Assembly (NCBI RefSeq): GCF_001908095.1
Contig: NZ_MKGR01000003.1
Span: 126,081-190,080 of the forward strand
Source of the DNA: Xenorhabdus thuongxuanensis
Lineage (GTDB): Bacteria > Pseudomonadota > Gammaproteobacteria > Enterobacterales > Enterobacteriaceae
Direction: 5' to 3'
DNA: 64,000 nucleotides
Positions within the stretch are counted from its first letter, which is position 1; each line of letters starts with the position of its first letter. The notes below the pieces were generated by a model. The model made no database searches. It was not told the origin of the DNA and saw nothing but the letters and a program-made list of their open reading frames with translations. The position numbers were made by a program, and so were the translations under genes. Positions 1 through 9,462 of this stretch are shown here, one piece after another.

Positions 1-480
1 TTTATGGGCAAGAAGTCCGGCGAGTTCTTCGGTGCAAGCTTTTTCTCCAAATGTTCTACTGAGGATACCAATCAAACGGACCTGAATATCATGTTGCTGG
101 ATTGCTGAATGAATACCATCGATCACTGCTTCCACGACGCCTTCAATGGGAAGTTGGTGCTTCATAGCCATGTAATGTGGGGAGAAGCGTAGTTCAGCAT
201 AATCAAGACCCGCATTGACTGCATCTTCAACGTTTTCAATGGCGACTCTGCGGCAAGCCTCCAAATCGGCAAGTACAGTCACACCCCAATCCAATTTTTG
301 CAGGAAGCTGACAAGGTTAGGTTCATTTTCAATGATCTGGACATGAGGACGTAATGCTTCCAGCTCATAAGCTGGGAGTGGGATATTATGTTGACGAGCA
401 AGATCCAAAATAGTTTCAGGACGGATATTACCGTCAAGGTGACGATGTAAATCAGTCAGTGGAAGCTGTATGTCAATCAT
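1..480 (-). CDS. add: Adenosine deaminase, N-terminal part (gene runs off the window)
   Basis: Adenosine deaminase hydrolyses adenosine and deoxyadenosine to inosine and deoxyinosine in purine salvage, in the cytoplasm. The visible 160 residues start at the ATG complementary to 478-480. They carry the metal-binding HxH pair (H12 and H14, in the context TDLHRHLDG) typical of the metallo-dependent amidohydrolase fold. The stretch [13 protein letters not shown] also fits the family. The C-terminal two thirds, with the remaining zinc ligands and catalytic Glu and His, lie beyond base 1. The gene sits downstream of ydgA on the same strand, as in E. coli, but a terminator-like hairpin at 514-541 separates the two. 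Confidence 0.93.
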   Translation of the reverse strand, partial: MIDIQLPLTDLHRHLDGNIRPETILDLARQHNIPLPAYELEALRPHVQIIENEPNLVSFLQKLDWGVTVLADLEACRRVAIENVEDAVNAGLDYAELRFSPHYMAMKHQLPIEGVVEAVIDGIHSAIQQHDIQVRLIGILSRTFGEKACTEELAGLLAHK

Positions 481-513
481 TTTCTTATCCTTCTTATCAA
501 ATTTTATATATAC

Positions 514-541
514 AAAAAAGCCAGCCAACGTGTTGACTGGC
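514..541 (-). terminator. Rho-independent terminator between ydgA and add
   Basis: Read on the minus strand, a stem GCCAGTCAAC / GTTGGCTGGC (one G-T pair) is followed directly by six T. It lies upstream of the add start and downstream of ydgA. It should end ydgA transcription or attenuate read-through into add. Confidence 0.7.
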
Positions 542-631
542 AAGAAAGTGAAAGCATTATCGGTATCTTAATCTTAGCGATGTTCTAGATGATTAGGCTT
601 TTTTAACCTAAAGCATATACTTTCTTATAGG

Positions 632-652
632 AGAACCCGAAATCCGGGTTCT
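632..652 (-). terminator. Hairpin just after the ydgA stop codon
   Basis: An 8-bp perfect stem AGAACCCG / CGGGTTCT encloses a 5-nt loop. It begins about 25 nt past the ydgA stop. No clear U-tract follows on the minus strand, so it may be an mRNA 3'-end stabiliser rather than a terminator. Confidence 0.4.
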
Positions 653-677
653 GGTTATTTATTATGTAACTGGACGC

Positions 678-2177
678 TTATTCAACGACAGGAAGCTCAG
701 CATCGGCATCATCATAGGTTCCGGCAAGACCATTATCAAGTAGGAATTGATGTAAGTTGGACTCTTTGTCGTTTAAGTTGACTTTATCATTGGCGTAATG
801 GAAATTAAGGCCAATGACGCCGTCTTTATCAGTAAGTATTTTGTATTTAACTCCTTGTTGAGTAATCATCTGAACTTGTTGTTCTGCTTGCGCTTCTGCG
901 ACAGCTTTATCCTTACCATCTAGCATCGTTGACTGCGCAATAGATTCTATCAGCATGGCTTTCGGTAAATTAATATGCAAGGATAATTCTTGAATCAGAG
1001 TACGAACCATTTCTTCCGGCTCCATAAGTTGCAATGCACTTTTATCTTCCGGAATATTTTGTAAGGATAGTTTGAAATCTACTGAACTCTCGCCTTTGCT
1101 ATTTTTCCAACTAAAAGGAGAAATACTGAATTGCGGATTGTTATTCAGAAGGAGATGTAAGTTACTGAGAATCGCTAGGGAAGTCGTATCATAAGATACT
1201 TTATCCGTAGTCAAGGCTGCTTCTGCCGCATCATTATAGGCTTGGGTAAATTTACGTACAGACTGGCCATCGAGTTTTTCCATACCCAGAGCTAACTTAC
1301 CAGAGCCAAACTCTATATCCTTAATCTTTACACCATCAATGCTATAAACGATTTTGATGTTCAGATTGTCTTTATCCTCACCTAAATTGGATGTCACTTT
1401 CATTCCCTTAAGAGCGATATTTGGCTCATTAGGAATTCCATTCATGCTGAATTCACCAATGCTGTAGCTTTGATCTCCGGTATAGATATCGAATTTACCT
1501 TTCTTATTATCCGATTTAAAATCAATGCTTTTAAATGCAATTTTTTCTTTTTTGATAGGATCACTGAAAGAGAGTTCATCACTTTTGACAGTGAATGAAA
1601 ATTCACTCAAATCATGATTAGCGCTGGCATTGATTTTTGCCCCTGAGAATGACAGAACCCGTTGGTCACCTTCTTTAGTTTCCGTATGATTAATAGGGAT
1701 CAGTTCAATGTTAGCTGAGAGTGAGCGGCTATAACTGACTTTAGCATCTAAGCTAAACAGTGATTTTCCGTTTGTGATATTAAATAGCGTTTTCAATGCA
1801 TCATTTTTTTCAAGTTCTGCGTGGATAGAGGCCATTTGAGGTATCAAATTGAATGCCTTTAGGTTATTCATGGGAAATGGCCCATGATCGATCGTCGATT
1901 TTAAAATGATTTCTTCATTTGGCGGAATGTCGGCATTTTTTACACCATTTTTGATGTGTAGGATAAAACGGACATCGGAGCTGAAAATACCTCGTTTGAA
2001 ATCTTTTGCTTGCCATTCTATGCCACTTTCAGGAAACGATTTTTCCAGTTCAGTGTTTGCCTTTTTTACGAAGCTATCTAAACGATCTTCAAGTTTCTTA
2101 CCTGTATACCATGATGCTCCTGTCCATACAGCACCCAGAGCGACCACAATGCTTACTGCAACTAACGATTTTTTCAT
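678..2177 (-). CDS. ydgA: YdgA-family protein (DUF945)
   Basis: This is a 499-residue protein with one N-terminal hydrophobic segment (about residues 5-25: signal anchor or uncleaved signal) and a long soluble region predicted to face the periplasm. Length, position between add and manA, and sequence character match E. coli YdgA of the DUF945 family, whose molecular role is poorly defined. The start has an ATG at 2175-2177. The gene lies downstream of manA on the same strand with a 125-bp gap, so it could have its own promoter. No truncation is seen. Confidence 0.85.
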   Translation of the reverse strand: MKKSLVAVSIVVALGAVWTGASWYTGKKLEDRLDSFVKKANTELEKSFPESGIEWQAKDFKRGIFSSDVRFILHIKNGVKNADIPPNEEIILKSTIDHGPFPMNNLKAFNLIPQMASIHAELEKNDALKTLFNITNGKSLFSLDAKVSYSRSLSANIELIPINHTETKEGDQRVLSFSGAKINASANHDLSEFSFTVKSDELSFSDPIKKEKIAFKSIDFKSDNKKGKFDIYTGDQSYSIGEFSMNGIPNEPNIALKGMKVTSNLGEDKDNLNIKIVYSIDGVKIKDIEFGSGKLALGMEKLDGQSVRKFTQAYNDAAEAALTTDKVSYDTTSLAILSNLHLLLNNNPQFSISPFSWKNSKGESSVDFKLSLQNIPEDKSALQLMEPEEMVRTLIQELSLHINLPKAMLIESIAQSTMLDGKDKAVAEAQAEQQVQMITQQGVKYKILTDKDGVIGLNFHYANDKVNLNDKESNLHQFLLDNGLAGTYDDADAELPVVE

Positions 2178-2302
2178 GTAGAAATCCCATCCTTTTAACG
2201 CATATACATGGGCGTATTATGCGTTTTGTATTTATGTCAAAATTCACTGAAAATATGATTAACAACCAATAAAATAATCATAACCATATGAATATAATAA
2301 AA

Positions 2303-3475
2303 TTAACTGGACACCTTGGCTATTCTCCCCTTGCCATAAAAAGTTATGGTATCTTCGATAGCAGGCAAGAAAATTGATTCGCCTGAAAGTAATCTCAACT
2401 GCTGCTTATCAGTGTTGATAACTGCTTGTCCTTCAACACAAAATAGAACCGATGCTGAATGATTTTCCAATGAAATTGGTTGTTCTGAAACAGAATAAAC
2501 AGAAAAACAAAAATCATTAACAGGAACAGGGTAATTCAGCGCATCTTTCTCTTGTCTTGGCATGGTTAGCAAAGTATCGGCAGCTTTTGGAATAAAATCC
2601 AGATTAGCCATTAATTCAGAAACATCAATATGCTTGCTGGTTAAACCGGCACGCAAAACATTGTCAGAATTGGCCATAACTTCCAGGGCGACGCCATCAA
2701 GATAGGCATGGGGAGTGCGGGCATATAAAAACATTGCCTGACCGGGTTCTAGTTCAACGATATTGAGTAAGAGTGGGGCGAATAGTCCATTATCATCGGG
2801 ATAGAACGAGGTCATTCTTTTGATGGTATCCCACGGTTCGCCCTGATGACAGTTTAATGCTGACTTTAAGACTGCCATCGCCAAATGCTTTTGTTCTCCT
2901 TGCATATTCAATAACTGTGAAAACAAGAGCGACAGATTTTGCTCGGTCGGTTGCTGGAGGAATGTTTGAATATCTGGATGTGCGGCAGAAACATAATCCA
3001 ATAATTGCGCGATCTCAGATAAGGGCCTAAAAGCATTCATGGCCTTGAACGGTGTCAGTGCATAGACCAATTCAGGTTTGTGGTTATCGTCTTTATAGTT
3101 GCGTTGTGCTGAATCTAACGGTATCCCTTGAGCATTTTCTTTGGCAAAACCTATTTCTGCTGATGTCTTATCAGGATGCACTTGAATAGATAATGGCTGA
3201 GCTGCACACAATACTTTGAACAAGAAAGGTAACCGCTGGAATTGTTGGGTCACTTTTTCCCCAAGGTATTTCTCTGGTTCTTTATCGATCAAGGAATTCA
3301 AGGCAATAGTTTCACCCGTTTGAGGATCCGTGACCAGTGAACTACATTTTGGATGTGCTCCCATCCATAGTTCTGCCATTGGCTGATTATCAGGGTTCTC
3401 GATACCATAAATATCCGTCAGAGCGGTTTTACTTCCCCAGTCATAATGTTGGACTTTGTTGGTCATTTTCAGCAT
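2303..3475 (-). CDS. manA: Mannose-6-phosphate isomerase
   Basis: ManA is a zinc enzyme of the type I phosphomannose isomerases. It interconverts mannose-6-phosphate and fructose-6-phosphate, linking mannose use and GDP-mannose synthesis to glycolysis. The 390-residue frame matches the usual length of about 391. IQVHPDK (residues 97-103) supplies the Gln and His zinc ligands, and ARTPHAYLDG plus NVLRAGLTSKHID are family signatures. The start chosen is the ATG complementary to 3473-3475 (MLKMTNKVQ...), which aligns with the E. coli N-terminus. The frame stays open 17 codons further upstream, without homology that I recognise. It diverges from fumC across about 170 bp. Confidence 0.93.
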   Translation of the reverse strand: MLKMTNKVQHYDWGSKTALTDIYGIENPDNQPMAELWMGAHPKCSSLVTDPQTGETIALNSLIDKEPEKYLGEKVTQQFQRLPFLFKVLCAAQPLSIQVHPDKTSAEIGFAKENAQGIPLDSAQRNYKDDNHKPELVYALTPFKAMNAFRPLSEIAQLLDYVSAAHPDIQTFLQQPTEQNLSLLFSQLLNMQGEQKHLAMAVLKSALNCHQGEPWDTIKRMTSFYPDDNGLFAPLLLNIVELEPGQAMFLYARTPHAYLDGVALEVMANSDNVLRAGLTSKHIDVSELMANLDFIPKAADTLLTMPRQEKDALNYPVPVNDFCFSVYSVSEQPISLENHSASVLFCVEGQAVINTDKQQLRLLSGESIFLPAIEDTITFYGKGRIAKVSS

Positions 3476-3646
3476 GGCAAAATTTCCTATAATAAGAAAT
3501 AAATTATTTATATGACAACAATACAATAAACACGGTCAGGTCGCATTATCGATAATGAATTTATGGCATGATAAATAGTGCCGACTAATATATCTGCAAA
3601 GTTTGTTCTGGCGTATTCAATTATTCTGTGTGCTAAGGAGATAGTA

Positions 3647-5041
3647 ATGGCAGCCACTCGCATTGAAAAAGACTCAATGGGGCCTATCGAAGTACCTGCT
3701 GACCAATTATGGGGGGCGCAAACTCAGCGTTCACTGGAGCATTTCCGCATTTCTCAGGAAAAAATGCCCGTTGCATTGATTCATGCTCTTGCATTGACTA
3801 AACAAGCTGCGGCCAGCGTTAATATGGAGCTTGGTCTTCTGCCTCAAGAACGTGGCGAAGCAATTATCGCTGCGGCGAAAGAGGTGTTGGAAGGCAAACA
3901 TTCAACAGAATTCCCTCTTGCTATCTGGCAGACCGGTTCGGGAACCCAAAGCAACATGAACATGAATGAAGTGTTAGCGAACCGTGGTAGTGAGATCCTT
4001 GGTGGTAAAAGGGGTAACGAACGTCTGATTCATCCTAATGATGACGTTAATAAGAGTCAAAGCTCTAATGATGTTTTTCCAACTGCCATGCATGTTGCAG
4101 CAGTTACTGCATTACGTGAACATCTGTTACCAGAGTTAAAAGTATTACAAAAAACTCTGGCAGATAAAGCAGAAGCATTTAGAGACATCGTAAAAATTGG
4201 CCGTACTCACTTACAAGATGCAACTCCATTGACCTTAGGCCAGGAGATTTCTGGCTGGGCAGCCATGTTAACGTATAACTTGAAACACATTGAATATAGC
4301 ATTCCTCATGTGTGTGAACTGGCACTGGGTGGTACTGCGGTAGGAACTGGTCTGAATACTCATCCTGAGTATGCTGTTCGTGTTGCGCAAAAAATTGCTG
4401 AATTATCAGGCCATCCTTTTGTTACTTCGCCGAATAAATTTGAAGCCCTGGCAACTTGCGACGCACTAGTGCACTCACACGGTGCATTGAAAGGTTTGGC
4501 TGCATCATTAATGAAGATTGCTAACGATGTTCGTTGGTTGGCTTCTGGCCCTCGTTGCGGTATTGGTGAAATTTCCATTCCTGAAAATGAGCCAGGCAGC
4601 TCCATCATGCCAGGCAAAGTGAACCCAACTCAGTGTGAAGCGATGACCATGTTATGTGCCCAAGTCATGGGTAACGATGTGGCGATCAATATTGGTGGTT
4701 CGTCTGGTAACTTTGAACTAAACGTATTCCGTCCTATGGTTATTCATAACTTCCTGCAATCCGTTCGATTGCTGGCGGATGGTATGCGTAGTTTCAATGA
4801 GCATTGTGCTATTGGCATTGAACCTAACCGTGAACGCATTACCCAGTTGCTGAATGAATCACTAATGCTGGTAACGGCATTGAATACTCATATTGGTTAC
4901 GATAAGGCTGCTGAAATTGCTAAAAAAGCACATAAAGAGGGCCTGACTCTGAAACAATCAGCTCTTCAGCTAGGGTATTTGACTGAAGTTGAATTTGATG
5001 AGTGGGTTCGCCCTGACGATATGGTTGGCAGTATGAAGTAA
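3647..5041 (+). CDS. fumC: Class II fumarate hydratase
   Basis: FumC is the iron-independent, oxidant-resistant fumarase of the TCA cycle and converts fumarate to malate as a homotetramer. The protein is 464 residues, the usual length. It has the superfamily signature [11 protein letters not shown] (with the catalytic Ser of the mobile loop), [10 protein letters not shown] and [11 protein letters not shown]. The ATG at 3647 follows AAGGAG at good spacing and gives [12 protein letters not shown], matching known FumC N-termini, so the longer open frame from 3578 is not used. In E. coli this gene also sits between manA and tus. It converges on tus and shares a terminator with it. Confidence 0.96.
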   Translation: MAATRIEKDSMGPIEVPADQLWGAQTQRSLEHFRISQEKMPVALIHALALTKQAAASVNMELGLLPQERGEAIIAAAKEVLEGKHSTEFPLAIWQTGSGTQSNMNMNEVLANRGSEILGGKRGNERLIHPNDDVNKSQSSNDVFPTAMHVAAVTALREHLLPELKVLQKTLADKAEAFRDIVKIGRTHLQDATPLTLGQEISGWAAMLTYNLKHIEYSIPHVCELALGGTAVGTGLNTHPEYAVRVAQKIAELSGHPFVTSPNKFEALATCDALVHSHGALKGLAASLMKIANDVRWLASGPRCGIGEISIPENEPGSSIMPGKVNPTQCEAMTMLCAQVMGNDVAINIGGSSGNFELNVFRPMVIHNFLQSVRLLADGMRSFNEHCAIGIEPNRERITQLLNESLMLVTALNTHIGYDKAAEIAKKAHKEGLTLKQSALQLGYLTEVEFDEWVRPDDMVGSMK

Positions 5042-5066
5042 TGTTTGTTATATAAGCAAAAATGCA

Positions 5067-5093
5067 AAAGCCGGAGTAGTGTTCTCCGGTTTT
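5067..5093. terminator. Bidirectional terminator between fumC and tus
   Basis: The stem AAAGCCGGAG / CTCCGGTTTT (one G-T pair) encloses a 7-nt loop. It has a T-run on the plus side and an A-run that becomes a T-run on the minus side. It lies in the 58-bp gap between the convergent genes fumC and tus. Confidence 0.85.
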
Positions 5094-5099
5094 TACACC

Positions 5100-6026
5100 T
5101 TAGATTTCTTTGTAAAGATGTAAGCGAGGAATGACTAACTCAAGTGGCTTCGCTTTGGGTTTATGCTTATGTTTTATTGTGTTGACATTGTAATTGGGCA
5201 AGGTGCCGATTTTAGGCTTGGTTTCACTATCTTCTGTATAGAAAACAATTAAAGGAACCGGACAGGCATATTGAACTTGTTTTTGTATTTCTGAATACCA
5301 TACACGGGTAATAGGTTGCACTTTTACTGGTCGTTTGATTTTTAATATCACATCATCGGGTAATTTTTTAATATCAGTAATCTCCAATGCCACTAATGCT
5401 GCCCATTGATCTCTGGAGTAAGGTGGAACTACTCTCCCTGCATTATAGCTTTTCTCCAGTTTTTCCAGAATTTGTTGCTTAGTGACCTTATTAATGATGT
5501 TCTTATTGGCCCACCCAAAATTAATGGTGTCAGGATTTAGTAGAGGAGTGATAGTACGATAGGCATTCAAGGTAATGAGGCCTCGTAAATGATCATGAAC
5601 AAATTCAAATCGTTGTTCCTTGCTGACACCTGATTCTTTGGTAACAATATTTTCCAATTCTATTTTTAATTGGTTTACGTCATTAATGATTTCTATTGCT
5701 TTTTGATATTGCTGGTGGTCGACAGTAAAACATAAAGCGCCTGGCAGTCGGCTTGCAGCTTTACTGCTGACATTAGGATTGTTATGGTATATGAATAGCT
5801 TCTGATAGAAGCATAAACCTACACTGAGCGCTTCATTTCCTAGTAGCGGATTGACTATGATTTCCGTTATTTGTTCATGTTCTTTACCTTTTTCTATTTT
5901 TGGTAATTCAAATACCCGTGCATCAATAAGTTGATAATTCATTAACAACCTAACCAGTTCAGATAGTTTTTCTTCTTGTTCTTTAAAGCAAGTTGTAAGT
6001 GATTCTACTGAAATATATTTTTTCAT
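5100..6026 (-). CDS. tus: DNA replication terminus site-binding protein Tus
   Basis: Tus binds Ter sites as a monomer and blocks the DnaB helicase in one direction, forming the replication fork trap. The 308-residue protein is close to the 309 of E. coli Tus. Shared blocks include RLPGALCF, HRL-type HLRGLITLNAYRT, NFGWANKNIINK, KIKRPVKVQPITRVWY, KQVQYACPVPLI and the C-terminal LVIPRLHLY. The start at 6026 is preferred; an in-frame ATG 12 nt upstream gives four extra residues. A Ter-like site at 6051-6070 overlaps the expected promoter, consistent with the autoregulation known in E. coli. Confidence 0.95.
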   Translation of the reverse strand: MKKYISVESLTTCFKEQEEKLSELVRLLMNYQLIDARVFELPKIEKGKEHEQITEIIVNPLLGNEALSVGLCFYQKLFIYHNNPNVSSKAASRLPGALCFTVDHQQYQKAIEIINDVNQLKIELENIVTKESGVSKEQRFEFVHDHLRGLITLNAYRTITPLLNPDTINFGWANKNIINKVTKQQILEKLEKSYNAGRVVPPYSRDQWAALVALEITDIKKLPDDVILKIKRPVKVQPITRVWYSEIQKQVQYACPVPLIVFYTEDSETKPKIGTLPNYNVNTIKHKHKPKAKPLELVIPRLHLYKEI

Positions 6027-6050
6027 AATTATTCTCAAATACGAATCCTT

Positions 6051-6070
6051 ATTTAGTTACAACATAATTT
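6051..6070 (-). promoter_or_regulatory. Ter-like replication fork-arrest site in the tus promoter
   Basis: On the minus strand the site contains ATGTTGTAACTAAA, identical to that part of E. coli TerB as I recall it, 25-45 bp upstream of the tus start. The base equivalent to G6, whose partner C6 flips in the Tus-Ter lock, is T here. By E. coli geometry the blocking face looks towards higher coordinates. Forks that have passed dif and move left would be stopped, while forks arriving from the add side would pass. It probably also represses tus. Confidence 0.85.
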
Positions 6071-6239
6071 TATTATAAAAACAAAAAAACATCTACAATA
6101 TCCCACTACAAAAACCAATCAAAAAAAAGTACCTATTGCGAAATAATTTAGCATTGTGATAAAAAATTAATAACGCATTAATCAAAAATCAGATGATTAT
6201 CTGATTGATAGAGTGGGTCATACACCAAGGTCGTTAAAT

Positions 6240-6872
6240 ATGAAAAAATTAGTTAAACCATTGAATTCATTTGGTAAAGTAATGGATGCGTTATTGCCAT
6301 ACTCTGAATTAATCACGACCGATTTATCAACACAAGGAAAACTAATTAAAATAGAGAGTGAGTTTGCTAAGTTTTTTTTATTAGAGCAAGGATATGTTAA
6401 TATTCGCAGAATTGGCGACAACTTAATCTTTGCTACGCTTTTTTCACCCTATGTTATCGGTTTGTCTTTCTATTCTGGAGCAGAAATCTATTATTCCATT
6501 GAAATAGGGGAAAATTGTAAAATTTACCAAATTCCTCGAATTAGCGCCTTAAATGCCATAAAGAAGCATGATCTCTATAGGGAGTGGATGAGAATAATTT
6601 CCTATAAAATATCTTTCTTATATGCCAGAGATATTAGCCTCTTTCGTCATAGCAATAAAGAAGTCGTATGTAGTTTGTTATCTCGCCTGATCACCTTACC
6701 TGAAGAATTCAGAGAAAATATTACGGTAATTAAATACATAGAGCAAAGATGCACACTTTCACGCAGCTGTATACAGCGAGTGTTACTCGCTCTAAAAAAG
6801 GAAGGATGTATTGAAATTATTGATGGGTATTTAACAAAGGTTTTAGTGTTACCGAATGAGTCCTATTATTAA
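6240..6872 (+). CDS. IprA-like winged-helix regulator
   Basis: This 210-residue protein looks like a CRP/FNR-fold regulator. Residues about 25-125 look like a cyclic-nucleotide-binding-type beta-roll, without a recognisable cAMP pocket. A C-terminal winged helix-turn-helix follows (TLSRSCIQRVLLALKKEGCI). Enteric relatives of the IprA/YaiV group share this plan, and IprA affects hydrogen peroxide resistance. The start at 6240 (MKKLVKPL...) is preferred to an ATG 27 nt upstream because an AAGG motif precedes it. It stands alone, divergent from tus across about 210 bp that contain the Ter-like site. Its targets cannot be read from the sequence. Confidence 0.6.
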   Translation: MKKLVKPLNSFGKVMDALLPYSELITTDLSTQGKLIKIESEFAKFFLLEQGYVNIRRIGDNLIFATLFSPYVIGLSFYSGAEIYYSIEIGENCKIYQIPRISALNAIKKHDLYREWMRIISYKISFLYARDISLFRHSNKEVVCSLLSRLITLPEEFRENITVIKYIEQRCTLSRSCIQRVLLALKKEGCIEIIDGYLTKVLVLPNESYY

Positions 6873-6935
6873 AAATAAGATATTGCAGGTATCAGATAAG
6901 CAATGATTAATTTATATTATTTTAAATGTATTGAT

Positions 6936-6978
6936 AAAAAAAGCCGACATCTATTACATGGATTAATATGATGTCGGC
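6936..6978 (-). terminator. Terminator downstream of the ynfM-like gene
   Basis: The 9-bp perfect stem GCCGACATC / GATGTCGGC has an 18-nt loop. On the minus strand seven T follow it. It lies 15 nt beyond the ynfM stop. Confidence 0.75.
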
Positions 6979-6992
6979 ACAACCTTGTTTTA

Positions 6993-8267
6993 TTATTTTT
7001 GTAATTTATTGAGTTTTAAGCCTAAATAAAGAGCAATAAGTGTTAGTAATGAAATAAATACGGCAACGCCGTTCCATGCAAAATAGAACCAAAATACTCC
7101 ACCTAATGTCCCTGCAATACTGGAACCAGAGTAATAACAAAATAAGTAGAGTGATGATGCTTGCGCTTTTGCTCGCTTGGCTCTCTGTCCTATCCACCCA
7201 CTAGCAACTGCATGGGCGGCAAAGAAACCTGTTGTCAGTATCATCACACCCAATATTACTGCCCAGATAGGGGAAAATAGAGTGATTATGCAACCAATCA
7301 GCATTATACCAATAGCTGCTAATAATACTTTTCCTCTCCCATGCTTGCTTGTTAGTCCTCCAGCTTTAGTTGCACTGTAAGTTCCTGTTAAGTAGATAAT
7401 AGATAACAAACCAACAATAGTCTGGCTTAAATGATAAGGTGCTTCTAATAATCGATAACCAATGTAGTTAAACATGGTGACGAAACTTCCCATAAGCAAA
7501 AAAGCTTCAGCAAATAGCAAGGGAAGACCTTGATCACGGAAGTGTAGCTTCAAATTGATAAGTAATGATTTAGGCTTTAATGAACTGGATTTAAAATTCC
7601 TGGATTCCGGTAACATCTTCCAAAACGCAATGGCGGAGATTAAGGAAAATGTACCTAATAAGATAACGGCGATCCGCCATGAATGGTGATCAGCAATCAC
7701 ACCAGTAATTAAACGTCCACTCATCCCTCCTATTGAATTACCACTAATATAGAGGCCGATAGATAAGGCTACATGACTGGGATGGATCTCTTCACTTAAA
7801 TAAGTCATCGCAACGGCAACAACACCACTTAATGATAAACCTGCTAGTGCGCGCATAAACAAAATTCCGTGCCAGCTTGTTACAACAGAACTTAAAATAG
7901 TAAAAACGGCGGCGGCAATAAGTGATACGACCATAACATTTTTACGGCCAAGTGCATCGGATAAAGAGCCTGTTATTAATAGACCGAGGGATAACATCCC
8001 TGTGGAAAGTGATAGAGCCAAACTACTATTGGCTGGCGAGATATTAAATTCATCTGATAAAATCGGTAAAATGGGTTGAAAAAAATAAAGCAATGCAAAA
8101 GTTGCCAGCCCAACAGCAAAGAATGAGAGAGTGACTCTCAGGTATACAACATCTTCACGCTGAATGTAATGTTGTTTACTTTTGTATCCTTGATTGATCG
8201 TGTTTTCAACATCTCTTTCGACGCCAGAAGCTGCTGATTTTTCACTGACGCTTTGGATTGTACTCAC
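6993..8267 (-). CDS. ynfM: MFS transporter, YnfM-like
   Basis: A 424-residue major facilitator protein with about 12 hydrophobic segments after a hydrophilic N-terminal tail of some 45 residues. The motif GSLSDALGRKNVM in the loop between segments 2 and 3 is the MFS motif A. It is probably a proton-driven exporter in the inner membrane; the substrate is unknown. The divergent LysR gene at 8400 and the nearby mlc/bioD2 genes reproduce the E. coli ynfL-ynfM-mlc-ynfK neighbourhood, which supports the assignment. Regulation by that LysR protein from the shared 132-bp promoter gap is the usual arrangement. Confidence 0.8.
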   Translation of the reverse strand: MSTIQSVSEKSAASGVERDVENTINQGYKSKQHYIQREDVVYLRVTLSFFAVGLATFALLYFFQPILPILSDEFNISPANSSLALSLSTGMLSLGLLITGSLSDALGRKNVMVVSLIAAAVFTILSSVVTSWHGILFMRALAGLSLSGVVAVAMTYLSEEIHPSHVALSIGLYISGNSIGGMSGRLITGVIADHHSWRIAVILLGTFSLISAIAFWKMLPESRNFKSSSLKPKSLLINLKLHFRDQGLPLLFAEAFLLMGSFVTMFNYIGYRLLEAPYHLSQTIVGLLSIIYLTGTYSATKAGGLTSKHGRGKVLLAAIGIMLIGCIITLFSPIWAVILGVMILTTGFFAAHAVASGWIGQRAKRAKAQASSLYLFCYYSGSSIAGTLGGVFWFYFAWNGVAVFISLLTLIALYLGLKLNKLQK

Positions 8268-8399
8268 GCTACTTCCTTATCTATGTAAAACAAACGTTAA
8301 CTACTTGATGTAGATCAAGGATAGGAATTCATAAATATATTGTCTAATATATTAATCATTAAAAATGATACTTTAAAAGTATCAATAGGGTGATAAATA

Positions 8400-9320
8400 A
8401 TGACTACTAATATTGAGCTCAGACACTTACGTTACTTTATTGCTGTGGCAGAAGAGTTGCATTTTGGACGCGCAGCAGAACGATTGAATATTTCACAACC
8501 ACCATTAAGTCAGCAAATCCAGGCGCTGGAAGCAAATATAAACGCCCAGTTACTGGTGCGTAATAACAGAAATGTCAATTTAACACCTGCTGGACATATG
8601 TTCCTTCAGGAAGCATATCAAATCATTTCCCAGGTTGATGCTGCGGCAACCAAAGCAGCTAGAATGCAGCAAGGAGAGTTAGGGGAGATATCTATTGGCT
8701 TTACATCCACCGCACCTTTTATGCAAAAAGTAACTCTGAGTTTACGTCAATTCCGAGAACGTTATCCTGATGTCGCCATTCATATGCATCAAATGAATAC
8801 TAAACAGCAAATAGCGCCTTTGCAGACAGGCAGAATTGATATAGGAATTATGCGTAATACATCATTGCCCGATAATCTGGAACATCAATTACTCTTTCGC
8901 GAGCGTTTTATGTTGGCAGTATATGATGATCATCCTCTGCTGAAATACGCTAATGAAGGTGTGAATTTGGAAATGCTATCTGATTATCCACTGGTATTTT
9001 TTGAACGTGATGTAGGGACAGCACTGTATGATGAAATTATTTCCTTATTAGCTAATGTAGGAGTGGTTCCGACAATTTCTCAGGAAGCAGGGGAAGCAAT
9101 GACAATATTAGGATTAGTTGCTGCGGGATTAGGGGTAAGCATTATTACAGAGTCGTTTATCCGAATGAAACTGGATGGAGTTCAATATCTACCTTTAGCA
9201 AACAATCCTGCTTACTCCGAAGTTTGGTTGGTTAAACATAAAAATTACAATAACAGTGCCGCGGCAGATCGGTTAACACATCTTCTGATTTCAAACATTG
9301 TGGATGAAGCTAATAGCTAA
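8400..9320 (+). CDS. ynfL: LysR-family regulator, YnfL-like
   Basis: This 306-residue LysR-type transcriptional regulator has an N-terminal helix-turn-helix (residues about 6-65, IELRHLRYFIAVAEELHFGRAAERL and PPLSQQI). A periplasmic-binding-protein-like effector domain follows (about 90-295). It begins at an ATG after a weak GGTG motif. The gene diverges from ynfM, the classical LysR arrangement, so it most likely controls the transporter in response to an unknown ligand. The order ynfM, ynfL, mlc, ynfK matches E. coli. Confidence 0.85.
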   Translation: MTTNIELRHLRYFIAVAEELHFGRAAERLNISQPPLSQQIQALEANINAQLLVRNNRNVNLTPAGHMFLQEAYQIISQVDAAATKAARMQQGELGEISIGFTSTAPFMQKVTLSLRQFRERYPDVAIHMHQMNTKQQIAPLQTGRIDIGIMRNTSLPDNLEHQLLFRERFMLAVYDDHPLLKYANEGVNLEMLSDYPLVFFERDVGTALYDEIISLLANVGVVPTISQEAGEAMTILGLVAAGLGVSIITESFIRMKLDGVQYLPLANNPAYSEVWLVKHKNYNNSAAADRLTHLLISNIVDEANS

Positions 9321-9462
9321 AATCGTTCATAAAAAGTAATAATCACGATAAGTTCGTGTGAAAGATCACATTTCTACCTCAAACGAATATCTTCTCATTT
9401 AAACGGAGACATAATCGTCATTATTAATTTTTTAGTAGCGTGAATGAAATGCAGGAGGCGAG

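Noticed and set aside
678..2272. Open frames on the opposite strand of ydgA (two of 88-91 residues near 1906-2272)
   Set aside because: They are shadow frames of ydgA without ribosome-binding sites or family signals.
9357..9370. TGTGA-AAGA-TCACA palindrome upstream of the mlc stub, resembling a CRP site
   Set aside because: The spacer is four bases, not the six needed for CRP, so I did not call it; it may be a relic of the mlc promoter region.
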